Below are positions 46,666-55,295 of a DNA stretch of 64,000 bases, piece by piece. Numbering within the stretch: position 1 is the first letter of the stretch; every line of letters starts with the position of its first letter. The notes beneath the pieces were generated by a model that saw only the letters and a program-made list of their open reading frames with translations, was not told the DNA's origin and made no database searches. The position numbers and the translations under genes are program-made. The stretch covers positions 260,712 to 324,711 of the forward strand of contig NC_012527.1 of NCBI RefSeq assembly GCF_000020685.1, given 5' to 3'. This DNA is from Deinococcus deserti VCD115. GTDB lineage: Bacteria > Deinococcota > Deinococci > Deinococcales > Deinococcaceae.

Positions 46666-48027
46666 GTGACGTCGCCCCCATCCCGCTTCGACGAACTCAA
46701 TCTGTCACGTCTGAACCTTATTTCCGCCGTGGACCAGGCTGAAGTCAGTGAATGGGATGTCACCTTCGAGGCACATGGCCGGATCGTCCACGTGCGCTGC
46801 GAAGCTCTGCCGAAATACGCGGTTCCGCACGGGCTCGACAGCGACGTCACGGCGGCACTGATCAACCTGTATATCGAACTCGGCGAACCAGAAGACGGCC
46901 GTTTCTCGGTCAGTGCCACAACGCTACTGAAATTATGCGGCTGGCACAATACGGGCAAGTACCACGGCATTCTCAGGGTCTGCCTCGAGCGTCTGCACAC
47001 GTCCTCGTATAGCGTTTCGGGCGGCTGGCGGGACCATCCCAAGGGACGCTGGACCCACGCGAAATTCCATTTTATCGAGTCGCTGGACTTCAGCAGCTCA
47101 GATGGTGCCGGCGCCTTCGACGACCGGACTATCATTGCTGGTCGGCTTGCGGACGTCATCGTGGCCAGCATCCGCTCGGGTTACGTCAAACCACTGGACA
47201 CCGAGTTCATGCTTTCCCTGTCGCGTCCGCGAACCCGGGCCCTGTACCGGATTCTCGACGGCGCGCGCTACGACCCGGATCATCCAGACGTGCGCCTGGA
47301 TACCCTGGAGTTCAATCTCATCCAGTGGGCCGATCAGTGCAAGATTCCCAGCACCATACCCGGCAACATCCGGCGCGCCCTCGCCTCGCCGCATGAGGAG
47401 TTGATCAAACGCGGGTACCTGCGAGCCGCCACCCTCTCCGGCCGTGGCAAGGACCAGCGTGTTCGTTACGAGTTCGTCCGGGAGTTCGTAGCGATGGACG
47501 CGGTGCTTGCTCGGCGGTTCCGCTCCTACGGGGTCGCGGACGGCGTCGCCCGCAAACTGCTGGTGGAACACGGCCGGGACGCGCTGATCGCGTCAATGGA
47601 CCGCTTCGACGGATTGGTTCGTCAGGGTGTCCTGGTCGTAAAGAAGACACCAGCCGCGGCGCTGATGCACCTGATCAATCATCCAGATGACTACCCCTAT
47701 CCGAAAGGCGCTCCCGCTGCGCCTGCTCCTGTCCGTCCGGCTCGCGTGGAGCCTGTTATGGAAGCTCCAAGTGTGGAGGCCGAGTTTGCGTCTCTCAGCC
47801 TGGAGCAGGCTGCTGAACGCCTGATTTCCAGGATGAACGTGCATTACCGCAAACTGCTGAGTGTTTCAGATCTCGACACCTTGCGCCAGGCCGTCATGAA
47901 GGAGCTCCTTTCACCTTCAGCGGTGCTGGAAGAGGCTACTGCCGCCGTGGTCAAGCTGCAGCGTGAGAACTTTGCCCAGACCTTGAGAGCACGGCTTGGA
48001 CTGCCTGAGGAGAGGCCCATAAAATAG
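46666..48027 (+). CDS. repA: Plasmid replication initiator protein
   Basis: A 453-aa initiator of the replication initiator protein A family found on Deinococcus plasmids. The N-terminal ~270 residues contain the DNA-binding winged-helix region (FSVSATTLLKLCGWHNTGKYHGILRVCLERL, SLSRPRTRALYRILDGARYD). The middle has HEELIKRGYLRAATLSGRG, and an Ala/Pro linker (~345-365) leads to a helical C-terminal domain. It binds the adjacent iterons to start replication and probably limits copy number. The GTG start at 46666 is chosen because AAGGAG lies 5-6 nt upstream; the frame is open back to 46555, but that segment is AT-rich and overlaps control DNA. No parA/parB genes are nearby. Confidence 0.85.
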   Translation: MTSPPSRFDELNLSRLNLISAVDQAEVSEWDVTFEAHGRIVHVRCEALPKYAVPHGLDSDVTAALINLYIELGEPEDGRFSVSATTLLKLCGWHNTGKYHGILRVCLERLHTSSYSVSGGWRDHPKGRWTHAKFHFIESLDFSSSDGAGAFDDRTIIAGRLADVIVASIRSGYVKPLDTEFMLSLSRPRTRALYRILDGARYDPDHPDVRLDTLEFNLIQWADQCKIPSTIPGNIRRALASPHEELIKRGYLRAATLSGRGKDQRVRYEFVREFVAMDAVLARRFRSYGVADGVARKLLVEHGRDALIASMDRFDGLVRQGVLVVKKTPAAALMHLINHPDDYPYPKGAPAAPAPVRPARVEPVMEAPSVEAEFASLSLEQAAERLISRMNVHYRKLLSVSDLDTLRQAVMKELLSPSAVLEEATAAVVKLQRENFAQTLRARLGLPEERPIK

Positions 48028-48089
48028 AGCCTGCTGGTCCTCTTCGCGGCCACCTTCCCACTCCGAGTCGGGGGAGGTCTCAGGAGCCC

Positions 48090-48113
48090 AAAGATCATCC
48101 TGCGTGATCTTTA
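48090..48113 (+). terminator. Hairpin after repA
   Basis: An 8-bp stem AAAGATCA / TGATCTTT with a 7-nt loop, about 60 bp after the repA stop and ending in TTT. Probable repA terminator. Confidence 0.55.
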
Positions 48114-48213
48114 ACAGAACACCACACTGAGGCAGGACGCCTGTGTGGCGTTCCGCTCGTCTTCTCAAACGCCCGGCGTGTGTGGAATGGCAGGTTAAGC
48201 AGCACGCAGGCAG

Positions 48214-48247
48214 AAGCAGAAGCGCCTCCCGGGAGGCGCTTCTGCTT
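48214..48247. terminator. Perfect 34-bp palindrome, bidirectional terminator
   Basis: Two uninterrupted 17-nt arms: AAGCAGAAGCGCCTCCC followed directly by its reverse complement. It lies 15 bp beyond the end of the minus-strand deacetylase gene and downstream of repA, so it can separate the two converging transcripts. Confidence 0.7.
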
Positions 48248-48261
48248 CGATCAGTCCTGCT

Positions 48262-49896
48262 TTACTTTGCGCCGAGACGGTAGAGCGCGTCGCCAGCCGT
48301 TACGATGGGCACGTTTTTGCCACGGACGTAATCGATGGTGTCAGCCAGGTACTGCTGCTGCTGCTCGTTGTGCTGCTCGCGGTTGCCGGGGTGAAGCATG
48401 AACACCAGCCAGCTGTTCCTGGCAATGGCGCTGTCCACAGCGGCCTTGTAGGCGTCCATGGTGTTCTGTCCAGCATCTGTCCATGCACCGAACGCTACGC
48501 GGCGAAGCTGGTAATTGGTGTTCAGGGGAGTATCGTTTGCGCCGCCACGGTCAATGAACGCTGTGCGGTAATGCTGGCAGACCTTTTCACGCACCGTGGG
48601 GTTGTGGCTGCCGTACGGGTACACGAAGGTGTCGGCCCTGAAACCCAGGTCTTCAAGTTCGCGTTTGGAACCCTCGATTTCTGCGCTGAGTTCGGCGTCG
48701 CTCAGCGTCACGAGGTCCGGGTGCGTGCGCGTGTGGCTGGCGATTTCCCAACCGGCACGTTGCAGGTCACGGACCTGTTCGGGAGTCGCGAAGTACGGGT
48801 CACCCGAGATGATGTTCTGGGTGGCGATGGCTGCGGTCGCTACGACTCCTTTTTGTTTGAACAGTGGCAGCAGGCGTGAGTGGTCGGCAGCGGCACCATC
48901 ATCAGTGATGAATGTGACCATCGGCCCGGCGTTGTTCAGAGGCCGCAGGCCAGTGGGCTGGAGGCCCTGTACGCAGCTGCTGAGTTTCTCTTCGAGGTCG
49001 AGCAGGTAGGTGGGTTTCGCGCCGGTGGTGAGGCGAATGTTGGGGATACGCACCGTCCGGTATCGGCCAGGAGCGGTGTTGGTATCGGGGCCGATATACG
49101 CGATTTCACGGGCACCGCTAAGGCGAGCGCGGAGATGCACACTCTCGTTGCTTTCGCCGACGTTACGGGTGACGCGGCGGGCACCACCGGTAGTGAGCAG
49201 CAGGCTCATGTTGAACTTCTGCGGAGCGTTCCCGGCAAGCAGCGGCAGTTTGGTGGCGAGCACCAGCGTGCCTGTTTCGCCGGGGCGAAGTGTCTGGCTC
49301 CCGTCGCGGGGGTTAATGACGGTGAAGCCGTACTCAAGTACATCGTCATTCGTGCCGATCAGTTTGCCGGTCCTGGCGCCGGTTTCAATGCGTTGCGCTT
49401 CATCTTCGGTCAGACCCTGGAAGGCGTAGCTGTTGAGGATGTTCAGATGGTCGCCGGGGCGAATGTTCTGCGCGACGCGTTCGTTAAGGTACGCGCGGCC
49501 CTGTGCGTCTTGCAGGCGTGTGATAGCGGTGCCGCCGATGCTGGCCCCTGCTTTGGTGTACGCGACCATGGTGAGGTTGCTGAGGTTGGTTTTGGAGGTA
49601 TTGGTCACTTCGAACACGCCCCACAGATAACGGCGGTTACTGCGTTCGTCGTCGTACATGCCGGACCCAGCGACGCGGATGTCCACCGCACCGAGAGGCG
49701 TGGCAGGCTGCAGGGCCACGCTGGCACTCAGGCTACGCATGGTGCCACCCTGCGGGTTGGTGAAGGCCGCATCGAACGTCCCGAGCTCGCTGATGGCGGT
49801 GGTGTCCTCGGTGGCTGTGGGGGTGGAGCTGTCGGTACTACATGCAGAGAGCAGTGCGGTCAGGATTAGGGCAGCGGGGCTCAGGTATGGCTTCAT
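48262..49896 (-). CDS. Polysaccharide deacetylase family lipoprotein
   Basis: A 544-aa exported protein. The signal peptide ends in a lipobox (LLSAC, Cys19). Residues ~35-290 form beta-rich accessory domains with no known name (FEVTNTSKTNLSNLTMVAYT, NPRDGSQTLRPGETGTLVLAT). The C-terminal NodB domain starts near 325: TFITDDG supplies the catalytic and metal Asp (332, 333), SHTRTHPDL the metal His (388, 392), and FVYPYGSHNPTV and the late FMLHPGN complete it. It likely removes acetyl groups from a cell-wall or exopolysaccharide. Ribosome site GGAG precedes the ATG. It is monocistronic. Confidence 0.9.
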   Translation of the reverse strand: MKPYLSPAALILTALLSACSTDSSTPTATEDTTAISELGTFDAAFTNPQGGTMRSLSASVALQPATPLGAVDIRVAGSGMYDDERSNRRYLWGVFEVTNTSKTNLSNLTMVAYTKAGASIGGTAITRLQDAQGRAYLNERVAQNIRPGDHLNILNSYAFQGLTEDEAQRIETGARTGKLIGTNDDVLEYGFTVINPRDGSQTLRPGETGTLVLATKLPLLAGNAPQKFNMSLLLTTGGARRVTRNVGESNESVHLRARLSGAREIAYIGPDTNTAPGRYRTVRIPNIRLTTGAKPTYLLDLEEKLSSCVQGLQPTGLRPLNNAGPMVTFITDDGAAADHSRLLPLFKQKGVVATAAIATQNIISGDPYFATPEQVRDLQRAGWEIASHTRTHPDLVTLSDAELSAEIEGSKRELEDLGFRADTFVYPYGSHNPTVREKVCQHYRTAFIDRGGANDTPLNTNYQLRRVAFGAWTDAGQNTMDAYKAAVDSAIARNSWLVFMLHPGNREQHNEQQQQYLADTIDYVRGKNVPIVTAGDALYRLGAK

Positions 49897-49964
49897 GTGA
49901 CACTCCAGAAGTTAATTTGGTACTTATAACGAAAGTGCTGGGCGAGGTGAACTACGCGCTTTCG

Positions 49965-50249
49965 CTAGAACCGTTCATGTATGTTAAATATCTCACGATC
50001 CAGAAGGTTTCGATGGATACTCACTTTACTTTCATACTTGTGGGGTGGTGCAAGTTCTCTCCTCCCATACTCGGGAAGCAATAGATTGGAGTGCACCGAA
50101 TTACACACGGTCGAAGACACGCAGCGGCTGATGGTGGCCATTCGCCAGGGCCTGTTGCGTGTGGCCATTACGGCAATAACTGCGTTACAGACAAGCAAAA
50201 CGAGCCAAATCACGCCTGGAATCACCCACGTCGTCAATAATTGCGACAT
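49965..50249 (-). CDS. Possible small membrane protein (94 aa)
   Basis: A 94-residue frame with one strong membrane helix near the start (WVIPGVIWLVLLVCNAVIAVM) and a basic C-terminal tail. The frame stays open further upstream into what looks like a transposase remnant, but the ATG at 50249 gives the better membrane-protein N-terminus. No family or ribosome site is evident. Confidence 0.3.
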   Translation of the reverse strand: MSQLLTTWVIPGVIWLVLLVCNAVIAVMATRNRPWRMATISRCVSSTVCNSVHSNLLLPEYGRRELAPPHKYESKVSIHRNLLDREIFNIHERF

Positions 50250-50852
50250 GTGAAATGGTTGGCCTGATGCTGTGGCTACTTGCGAGGGTTCAGCGGCTGT
50301 TGGCGGTGATGCTGTCCTTGGTTGTGACGTGTCGTCATACAGTACGGGCGCGCCAGGCTGCTGGGGTGGGTGGTTAGGACTGCTACAGCCAGGAGCCTGC
50401 TGGCCGCAGTACAAGGCGATGTGCAGCCGGCAAAGAAAAAGTCCCAGGACACGCCATTCTTCATCCGTTAAGTTGCAGAGACAGGCGTGGCGCGTCATCC
50501 AACAACCTACGGCCGTACCAAGTCTTCGAAATCCCCTTGGTGACCTTTCAAAACGCTCTTTATTGACTTACGCTCGGATCAACAACATGTTTTGCCTACA
50601 GGACTCAGACAGCCCCCGAGTGGGCCAGGTGGGCTAGTGGCCGCCAGGAGACAGCGTATTTCTAGTAGGCAATCTGGTTGTTTTAAGAATGGCCAATCAG
50701 GGTTCCTGCTCGATCTTCAAAGTGGGATGGCTGGTCGTCTGTGCGGTGGAGTCACGGCAGTGGGCTTTGCGCCGGACTGAAGACGAGCAGAACGCCCTCA
50801 GGCGTACAGAAACCTCAGGCGTTCGGTTGCGTTGGCTGGCACTGACTCAGAC
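50250..50852. other. Disordered stretch with decayed fragments
   Basis: About 600 bp between the deacetylase region and the small hypothetical at 50853. Apart from a likely transposase scrap (listed separately), only short low-quality frames are open. No RNA gene was recognised. Confidence 0.35.
50436..50498 (-). pseudogene. Transposase N-terminal scrap
   Basis: The reading CNLTDEEWRVLGLFL resembles the first helix of IS4/IS5-type transposases (LTDEQW...L). It is lost after about 20 residues, so this is at most a short remnant. It is distinct from the IS5 element at 35 kb. Confidence 0.3.
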
Positions 50853-51161
50853 CTACCGGGTTCCTGATGTTTTTGTCCCCATAACCTGACCCATGCTCTG
50901 ACTGCCGACCCGGATCCCCGGTTCCTGCACCCTGTAGGTGTAGACATCGTCATACCGGCCTTCTCCCGTGCCACACTCTGCCGTATACATGAGGCCGGTC
51001 TCCTCATCCAGAAGTTCATAGTGGCAGAGCTGCCCACCAGAGGCTTCGTGCTTCACAATCCGGACGGTGGTGCCCTCGTCTATGGTCAGGCACTCGGATG
51101 ACAGCACCCGGCCGCGACCAGCATCACGATCATGCCGAATCTTCACTAGCACATATTCCAT
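50853..51161 (-). CDS. Hypothetical protein (102 aa)
   Basis: An unrecognised small protein, beta-rich and slightly acidic: VLSSECLTIDEGTTVRIVKH, CHYELLDEETGLMYTAECGTGEG and YDDVYTYRVQEPG. Three Cys are present. The composition is typical of a real soluble domain. It lies 180 bp downstream of the minus-strand transglutaminase, on the same strand, so it could be expressed with it. Weak AAAGG lies rather far upstream of the ATG. Confidence 0.6.
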   Translation of the reverse strand: MEYVLVKIRHDRDAGRGRVLSSECLTIDEGTTVRIVKHEASGGQLCHYELLDEETGLMYTAECGTGEGRYDDVYTYRVQEPGIRVGSQSMGQVMGTKTSGTR

Positions 51162-51342
51162 AAATCACAGTGCGCCTTTCTCTCTGTGAAGTTCAGTAAT
51201 CCGTTCACTTTTTTACGCGTGGCACCGTCGTTCATGGACTCTTGAGTTCTTTCAGGCCAGCCATGAAGCCAGACCGGGGCGAAGTCCGGTCACCTGGCCC
51301 CGCGAAAGTTCAGGCCTGAAGCTCAGGGCCGCGTTCGCGGAC

Positions 51343-52227
51343 TTATGCCCTGGGCTGAGGCGGCGCCCACGTATCTGGCAGGGTGAAGCCCGGGTCTACC
51401 TGATCTGCCCACACCTGCATCCGGGTCAGCCGGGCGGCACCGAAGCTGGTGGTGAAGGCAACGTCTGCAGCGTCCCGTCCAGTGGCGATCAGCACCCGAC
51501 CTGTTCTGGGTTTGTTGTGCCGGGCGTCAAAGGTCCGCCAGGCACCGTCGATCCAGGCCTCAAACCAGGCATGAAAGTCCATGGGCGTATCTGTGCTCGG
51601 GACGCCAATGTCGCCCAGGTAGCCGCAGACGTAGCGGGCAGGAATATTGAGCGCCCGGCAGAACGCCACGCCCATGTGGGCAAAGTCCCGGCATACGGCG
51701 CGGCCGCTCTGGTACGCCTGCTGCGCGGTGGTGCTCGACGTACTGGCTGCTCCATAGCTGCAGGTGCTGTAAAGGTGGTGACTTATTGCCTGGACCTGCG
51801 CCCACCCACCCTGGATGTGCCCGAAGCGCTCCCAGGCCTCGTTGGAAATCAGGTCAGAGTCCACATACCGGCTTGGGAGTAAAAACTGCAGCACTTCGTC
51901 AGGCAGATCCTCTACAGGCGTCTTCGGAAGGTCAGGGTGCTGTGGATCACTGTGGGCCGGCACCTGCACGATGACGTCCTGTCCGACCTGCAGTGTGTGG
52001 CCTACCCCCAGGACCCGCCAGATCGAGTTGCCGAAGACGTCGGTATACCGGCTCCAGCGCCCCACGCCGGCTGACGGGTCCAGGTATTCACGGGTCTGCA
52101 CGATTTGCTGACCCGGCCGATTCTGTGGTTCCACCACGAACAGCATCGGGGTGGTGAACGGCAGGTCAAAAGTAAGGTGAAAGCCGACCCGGACATGAAT
52201 CACGTCGGAGCACTCGTCAGAAGACAT
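51343..52227 (-). CDS. Transglutaminase-like cysteine protease superfamily protein
   Basis: A 294-aa protein with an N-terminal beta domain (~10-95, HVRVGFHLTFDLPFTTPML) and a transglutaminase core. Catalytic residues are Cys179 (SGRAVCRDFAHM), His219 (DFHAWFEAW) and Asp234 (TFDARHNKP), a complete triad. Such bacterial enzymes may cleave or crosslink amide bonds. There is no signal peptide, so it is cytoplasmic. The gene is divergent from the ATP-grasp operon across 306 bp. The start at 52227 is inferred from the fold; the frame is open to 52368. Confidence 0.85.
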   Translation of the reverse strand: MSSDECSDVIHVRVGFHLTFDLPFTTPMLFVVEPQNRPGQQIVQTREYLDPSAGVGRWSRYTDVFGNSIWRVLGVGHTLQVGQDVIVQVPAHSDPQHPDLPKTPVEDLPDEVLQFLLPSRYVDSDLISNEAWERFGHIQGGWAQVQAISHHLYSTCSYGAASTSSTTAQQAYQSGRAVCRDFAHMGVAFCRALNIPARYVCGYLGDIGVPSTDTPMDFHAWFEAWIDGAWRTFDARHNKPRTGRVLIATGRDAADVAFTTSFGAARLTRMQVWADQVDPGFTLPDTWAPPQPRA

Positions 52228-52533
52228 GACATAGTTTCCCAGAGACGGAATTCCCTTGTCTGTGTGCAGGCTCCAGCAGTATTCAGGCTGTGTGCAGCAG
52301 AAGACCTCTGAACCCCGGTGGCCGGACCTCCGAAGTGCACGAATGACCTCATGTCGCTCCGCGACCAATCACGACCTCGGCTCTCCTGTCAGGAGAAAGC
52401 GAAAACACCTATTGCACTCCAGGAATCTGAAATTGGAACTTCAGGGCTCAATCCTGATTTCTGGCTCAGGAACGGATAAAAATCCAATTGAGGAGCGCAT
52501 ACGATATCCTGAACGGCACTCGGGGGTGCAGCA
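52228..52533. promoter_or_regulatory. Divergent control region of the ATP-grasp / transglutaminase locus
   Basis: 306 bp between two divergent genes of the same predicted system, so it should carry both promoters. Immediately before the ATP-grasp gene lies a G-rich ribosome site (CTCGGGGGTGCAGCA). I saw no convincing operator palindrome or -35/-10 pair. Confidence 0.4.
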
Positions 52534-54336
52534 ATGGAGCAGTACGACCAGGGGACGACATTTTTCGACGAGATGTTTACCCCGCAGGGGCAGGTCAGGC
52601 CGCATTACCAGGGCGTGCTGTCATACTTCCGGCGCCTGGGCACAACGGAGTTTCAGCGCCGGCAGGCACTGATGGATCTGGCCTTCCGCAATCAGGGCAT
52701 TACATTCACCGTGTACGGCGACAGTGCCGGGGTCGAGCGGACTTTTCCCTTCGACCCGGTCCCGCGCATTATCCCTGCCTCAGAGTGGAGTGCCCTCGAA
52801 GCGGGCCTCAAGCAGCGTGTCAAGGCACTGAACGCTTTTTTGCGTGACGTCTACAGCGACGGCCAGATTCTGAAAGACGGGATTATTCCCCGCGAGCTGG
52901 TCTACACTTCCAGCAACTTTCGCCGTGAGGTCCACGGCCTTCAGGTCCCGCTGGGCATTTACACCCACATTGTCGGCAGCGACCTGATCCGTGACGAGCA
53001 GGGCCGCTACCTGGTGCTGGAGGACAACCTGCGTTCGCCCAGCGGTGTCAGCTACCTGCTGGCCAACCGTCAGGCGATGACCCGTATTTTCCCTGGCATG
53101 TTCGAGCGCCAGGGGGTGCGCACCGTGGACCACTACACCACAGCCCTGTTGGGGGTGCTGAGTTCCCTGAGCCCGCGTGCGCCTGAGGCGACTGTGGTGG
53201 TCCTGACCCCAGGGATGTACAACAGCGCCTACTTCGAGCACGCCTACCTCGCCCAGCAGATGGGCGTGGAACTGGTCGAGGGCCGCGACCTGTTCGTGGA
53301 TGGCGGCCGGGTATGGATGCGCACGACCTCGGGCCGGACGCAGGTTGACGTGATCTACCGCCGGATTGACGATGACTTCCTGGATCCCCTGACCTTCCGC
53401 CGCGATTCTGCGCTGGGTGTTCCTGGTCTGGTAGAGGTGTACCGTCAGGGGCGGGTAGCGATTGCCAATGCAATCGGCGCCGGGGTGGCGGATGACAAGG
53501 CTGTCTATGCCTACGTGCCGCGCATGATCGAGTACTACCTGGGCGAACAGCCCCTGCTGGACAATGTTCCCACCTTTCTGGGATGGAACCCCGACCATCT
53601 GGCGTACATGCTGGACAATGCCGCCGAGCTCGTGATCAAGGCCGTGGGCGAGGCCGGAGGGTACGGCATGCTGATTGGTCCGGCGGCGACCCGGGAAGAG
53701 ACCGAGGACTTTCTCAAGAACGTCCGCGCCAATCCCCGCAATTACATTGCCCAGCCGGTGATCGGTCTTTCGCGGCATCCGACCTTCTACCCGGATGCCA
53801 GGGCCTTTGAACCCGCTCACGTGGATCTCCGGCCCTACATCCTGGTGGGGCAGGAGGTCACGATCGTGCCTGGAGGCCTCACCCGGGTTGCGCTGCGGCG
53901 CGGGTCGCTGGTGGTCAATTCCTCTCAGGGCGGGGGCAGCAAGGACACCTGGGTCCTGAATCACGACGGTCCGGCTCCTGCGCGGATTCAGCAGCAGTTT
54001 CAGGGTGCCACCGAACCTCAGGAGCCGCATCCTGCGGTGCCAGGCGAGGTCAAGGTAGAGGCCCAGGCAGGACACACGCAGGTACAGAGCCTGGGCAGGA
54101 TGATGCAGGAGCAGTCTCTGGGCGGAGCGCAGGCACACTCCCGAAGTCCATCTCTGGTTCAGGAAGAAGACCCGCAGTCCAGCACCGCCGGGCAGCACCA
54201 ATGGCAGGGGGCGGCTGGTGAGCCTCTGTCTGCCGAGGAGCGAGACGAGGCTGGGGCGCCGGATTCCGGCGTGAGCGACATGCTGACGTCCGGCCAGTCC
54301 GGCCCTGGGCCCGCTGACCCGAAAGGAGACATCTGA
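52534..54336 (+). CDS. Circularly permuted ATP-grasp protein
   Basis: A 600-aa protein of the circularly permuted ATP-grasp type 2 family. Its core (~1-475) has FFDEMFTPQGQVRPHYQGVL at the start and DLIRDEQGRYLVLEDNLRSPSGVSYLLANR. The nucleotide/metal-site segments are TVVVLTPGMYNSAYFEHAYLA, VIKAVGEAGGYGMLIGP and RRGSLVVNSSQGGGSKDTWVL. ATP-grasp enzymes ligate a carboxylate to an amine, so a peptide- or amide-forming role is likely; the substrate is unknown. After ~478 there is an unusual Gln/Glu/Pro/Ser/Gly-rich tail of about 120 residues, probably disordered. The alpha-E gene overlaps its stop by 1 nt. Confidence 0.9.
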   Translation: MEQYDQGTTFFDEMFTPQGQVRPHYQGVLSYFRRLGTTEFQRRQALMDLAFRNQGITFTVYGDSAGVERTFPFDPVPRIIPASEWSALEAGLKQRVKALNAFLRDVYSDGQILKDGIIPRELVYTSSNFRREVHGLQVPLGIYTHIVGSDLIRDEQGRYLVLEDNLRSPSGVSYLLANRQAMTRIFPGMFERQGVRTVDHYTTALLGVLSSLSPRAPEATVVVLTPGMYNSAYFEHAYLAQQMGVELVEGRDLFVDGGRVWMRTTSGRTQVDVIYRRIDDDFLDPLTFRRDSALGVPGLVEVYRQGRVAIANAIGAGVADDKAVYAYVPRMIEYYLGEQPLLDNVPTFLGWNPDHLAYMLDNAAELVIKAVGEAGGYGMLIGPAATREETEDFLKNVRANPRNYIAQPVIGLSRHPTFYPDARAFEPAHVDLRPYILVGQEVTIVPGGLTRVALRRGSLVVNSSQGGGSKDTWVLNHDGPAPARIQQQFQGATEPQEPHPAVPGEVKVEAQAGHTQVQSLGRMMQEQSLGGAQAHSRSPSLVQEEDPQSSTAGQHQWQGAAGEPLSAEERDEAGAPDSGVSDMLTSGQSGPGPADPKGDI

Positions 54337-55268
54337 TGCTTTCGCGGCTTGCCGAATCGCTCTACTGGATTGGCCGGTACATGGAACGCGCCGAGAACAC
54401 TGCGCGCCTGCTGACCGTGAATTACTATGCGACGCTGGAAACCAGTGGTCAGGTCAGTGAGGAATGGGGCCCGCTGCTGGATATTTCCGGCAGCAAGGAG
54501 AACTTCGTGCGCCTGCATGGCCGGGCTGATGGCCGGACGGTCCCGGCCTGGCTGGCCTTTGACCGCAACAACCCGTCGAGCGTCTCGTCCAGCCTGGCGC
54601 AGGCCCGGGAAAATGCTCGTGGTCTGCGGGACCGGATACCGTCGGAAATGTGGGAGTGCCTGAACCGCGCGTACTACGACCTGTGCTTTCAGAACGAGGA
54701 GGTCCTCGACCGCGACGGACTGTTCGAATTCTGCAGCGCTGCCCGCGACACCAGCCAGTTCTTCTTTGGAATTGCCTTCGCTACGCTTCCGCGGGATGAA
54801 GGATGGCTGTTTATGCGCGCCGGTCAGATGCTTGAACGCGGTGACAATGTCCTGCGGCTGGTGCAGACTCGCTACCGCAGCCACGCTGCCGATCCGGCAC
54901 AGCTCGCCGTGCACAACCACCGCTGGATCGCGGTGCTGAAAACGGCTTCGGCATACGAGGCCTACCGCAAATGCAACCATGCCAATGTCAGCCCCCGGAC
55001 CATTGCCGAGTTCCTGCTGCTGAACCCCGGGTTTCCACGCAGCGTACGCTACAGCGGCGAGAATCTGCATGACGCCCTGGCCGGCATTGACCGGATCCAT
55101 CCCGGAGCGCATCCGGCCCTGCTCCGGGAAGCCAAGTGGCTTGTGGCCCGGCTGGACCACGCCACTATCGAAGAGCTCATAGCACGTGATCAGGCCGAGC
55201 TGGGTACCTTGCTCACCGACTTCAACCGGATCGGCTCGGCGATCTCTGCTTCGTACTTCACGGTCTGA
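54336..55268 (+). CDS. Alpha-E domain protein
   Basis: A 310-aa all-helical alpha-E domain protein. Family marks are MLSRLAESLYWIGRYMERAENTARLL at the start, then WECLNRAYYDL, and LFMRAGQMLERGDNVLRLV in the middle. The biochemical role of the family is unknown; it almost always sits beside circularly permuted ATP-grasp and transglutaminase genes and is thought to act with them. It starts on the last base of the ATP-grasp stop codon, so translation is coupled. The transglutaminase gene follows after 27 nt. Confidence 0.92.
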   Translation: MLSRLAESLYWIGRYMERAENTARLLTVNYYATLETSGQVSEEWGPLLDISGSKENFVRLHGRADGRTVPAWLAFDRNNPSSVSSSLAQARENARGLRDRIPSEMWECLNRAYYDLCFQNEEVLDRDGLFEFCSAARDTSQFFFGIAFATLPRDEGWLFMRAGQMLERGDNVLRLVQTRYRSHAADPAQLAVHNHRWIAVLKTASAYEAYRKCNHANVSPRTIAEFLLLNPGFPRSVRYSGENLHDALAGIDRIHPGAHPALLREAKWLVARLDHATIEELIARDQAELGTLLTDFNRIGSAISASYFTV

Positions 55269-55295
55269 ACAGACCATGCTGCCCGCCGGAGGCTC

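Noticed and set aside
52780..54201. 473-codon minus-strand frame
   Set aside because: It is antisense to the ATP-grasp gene and has His/Gln/Val-rich composition typical of shadows.
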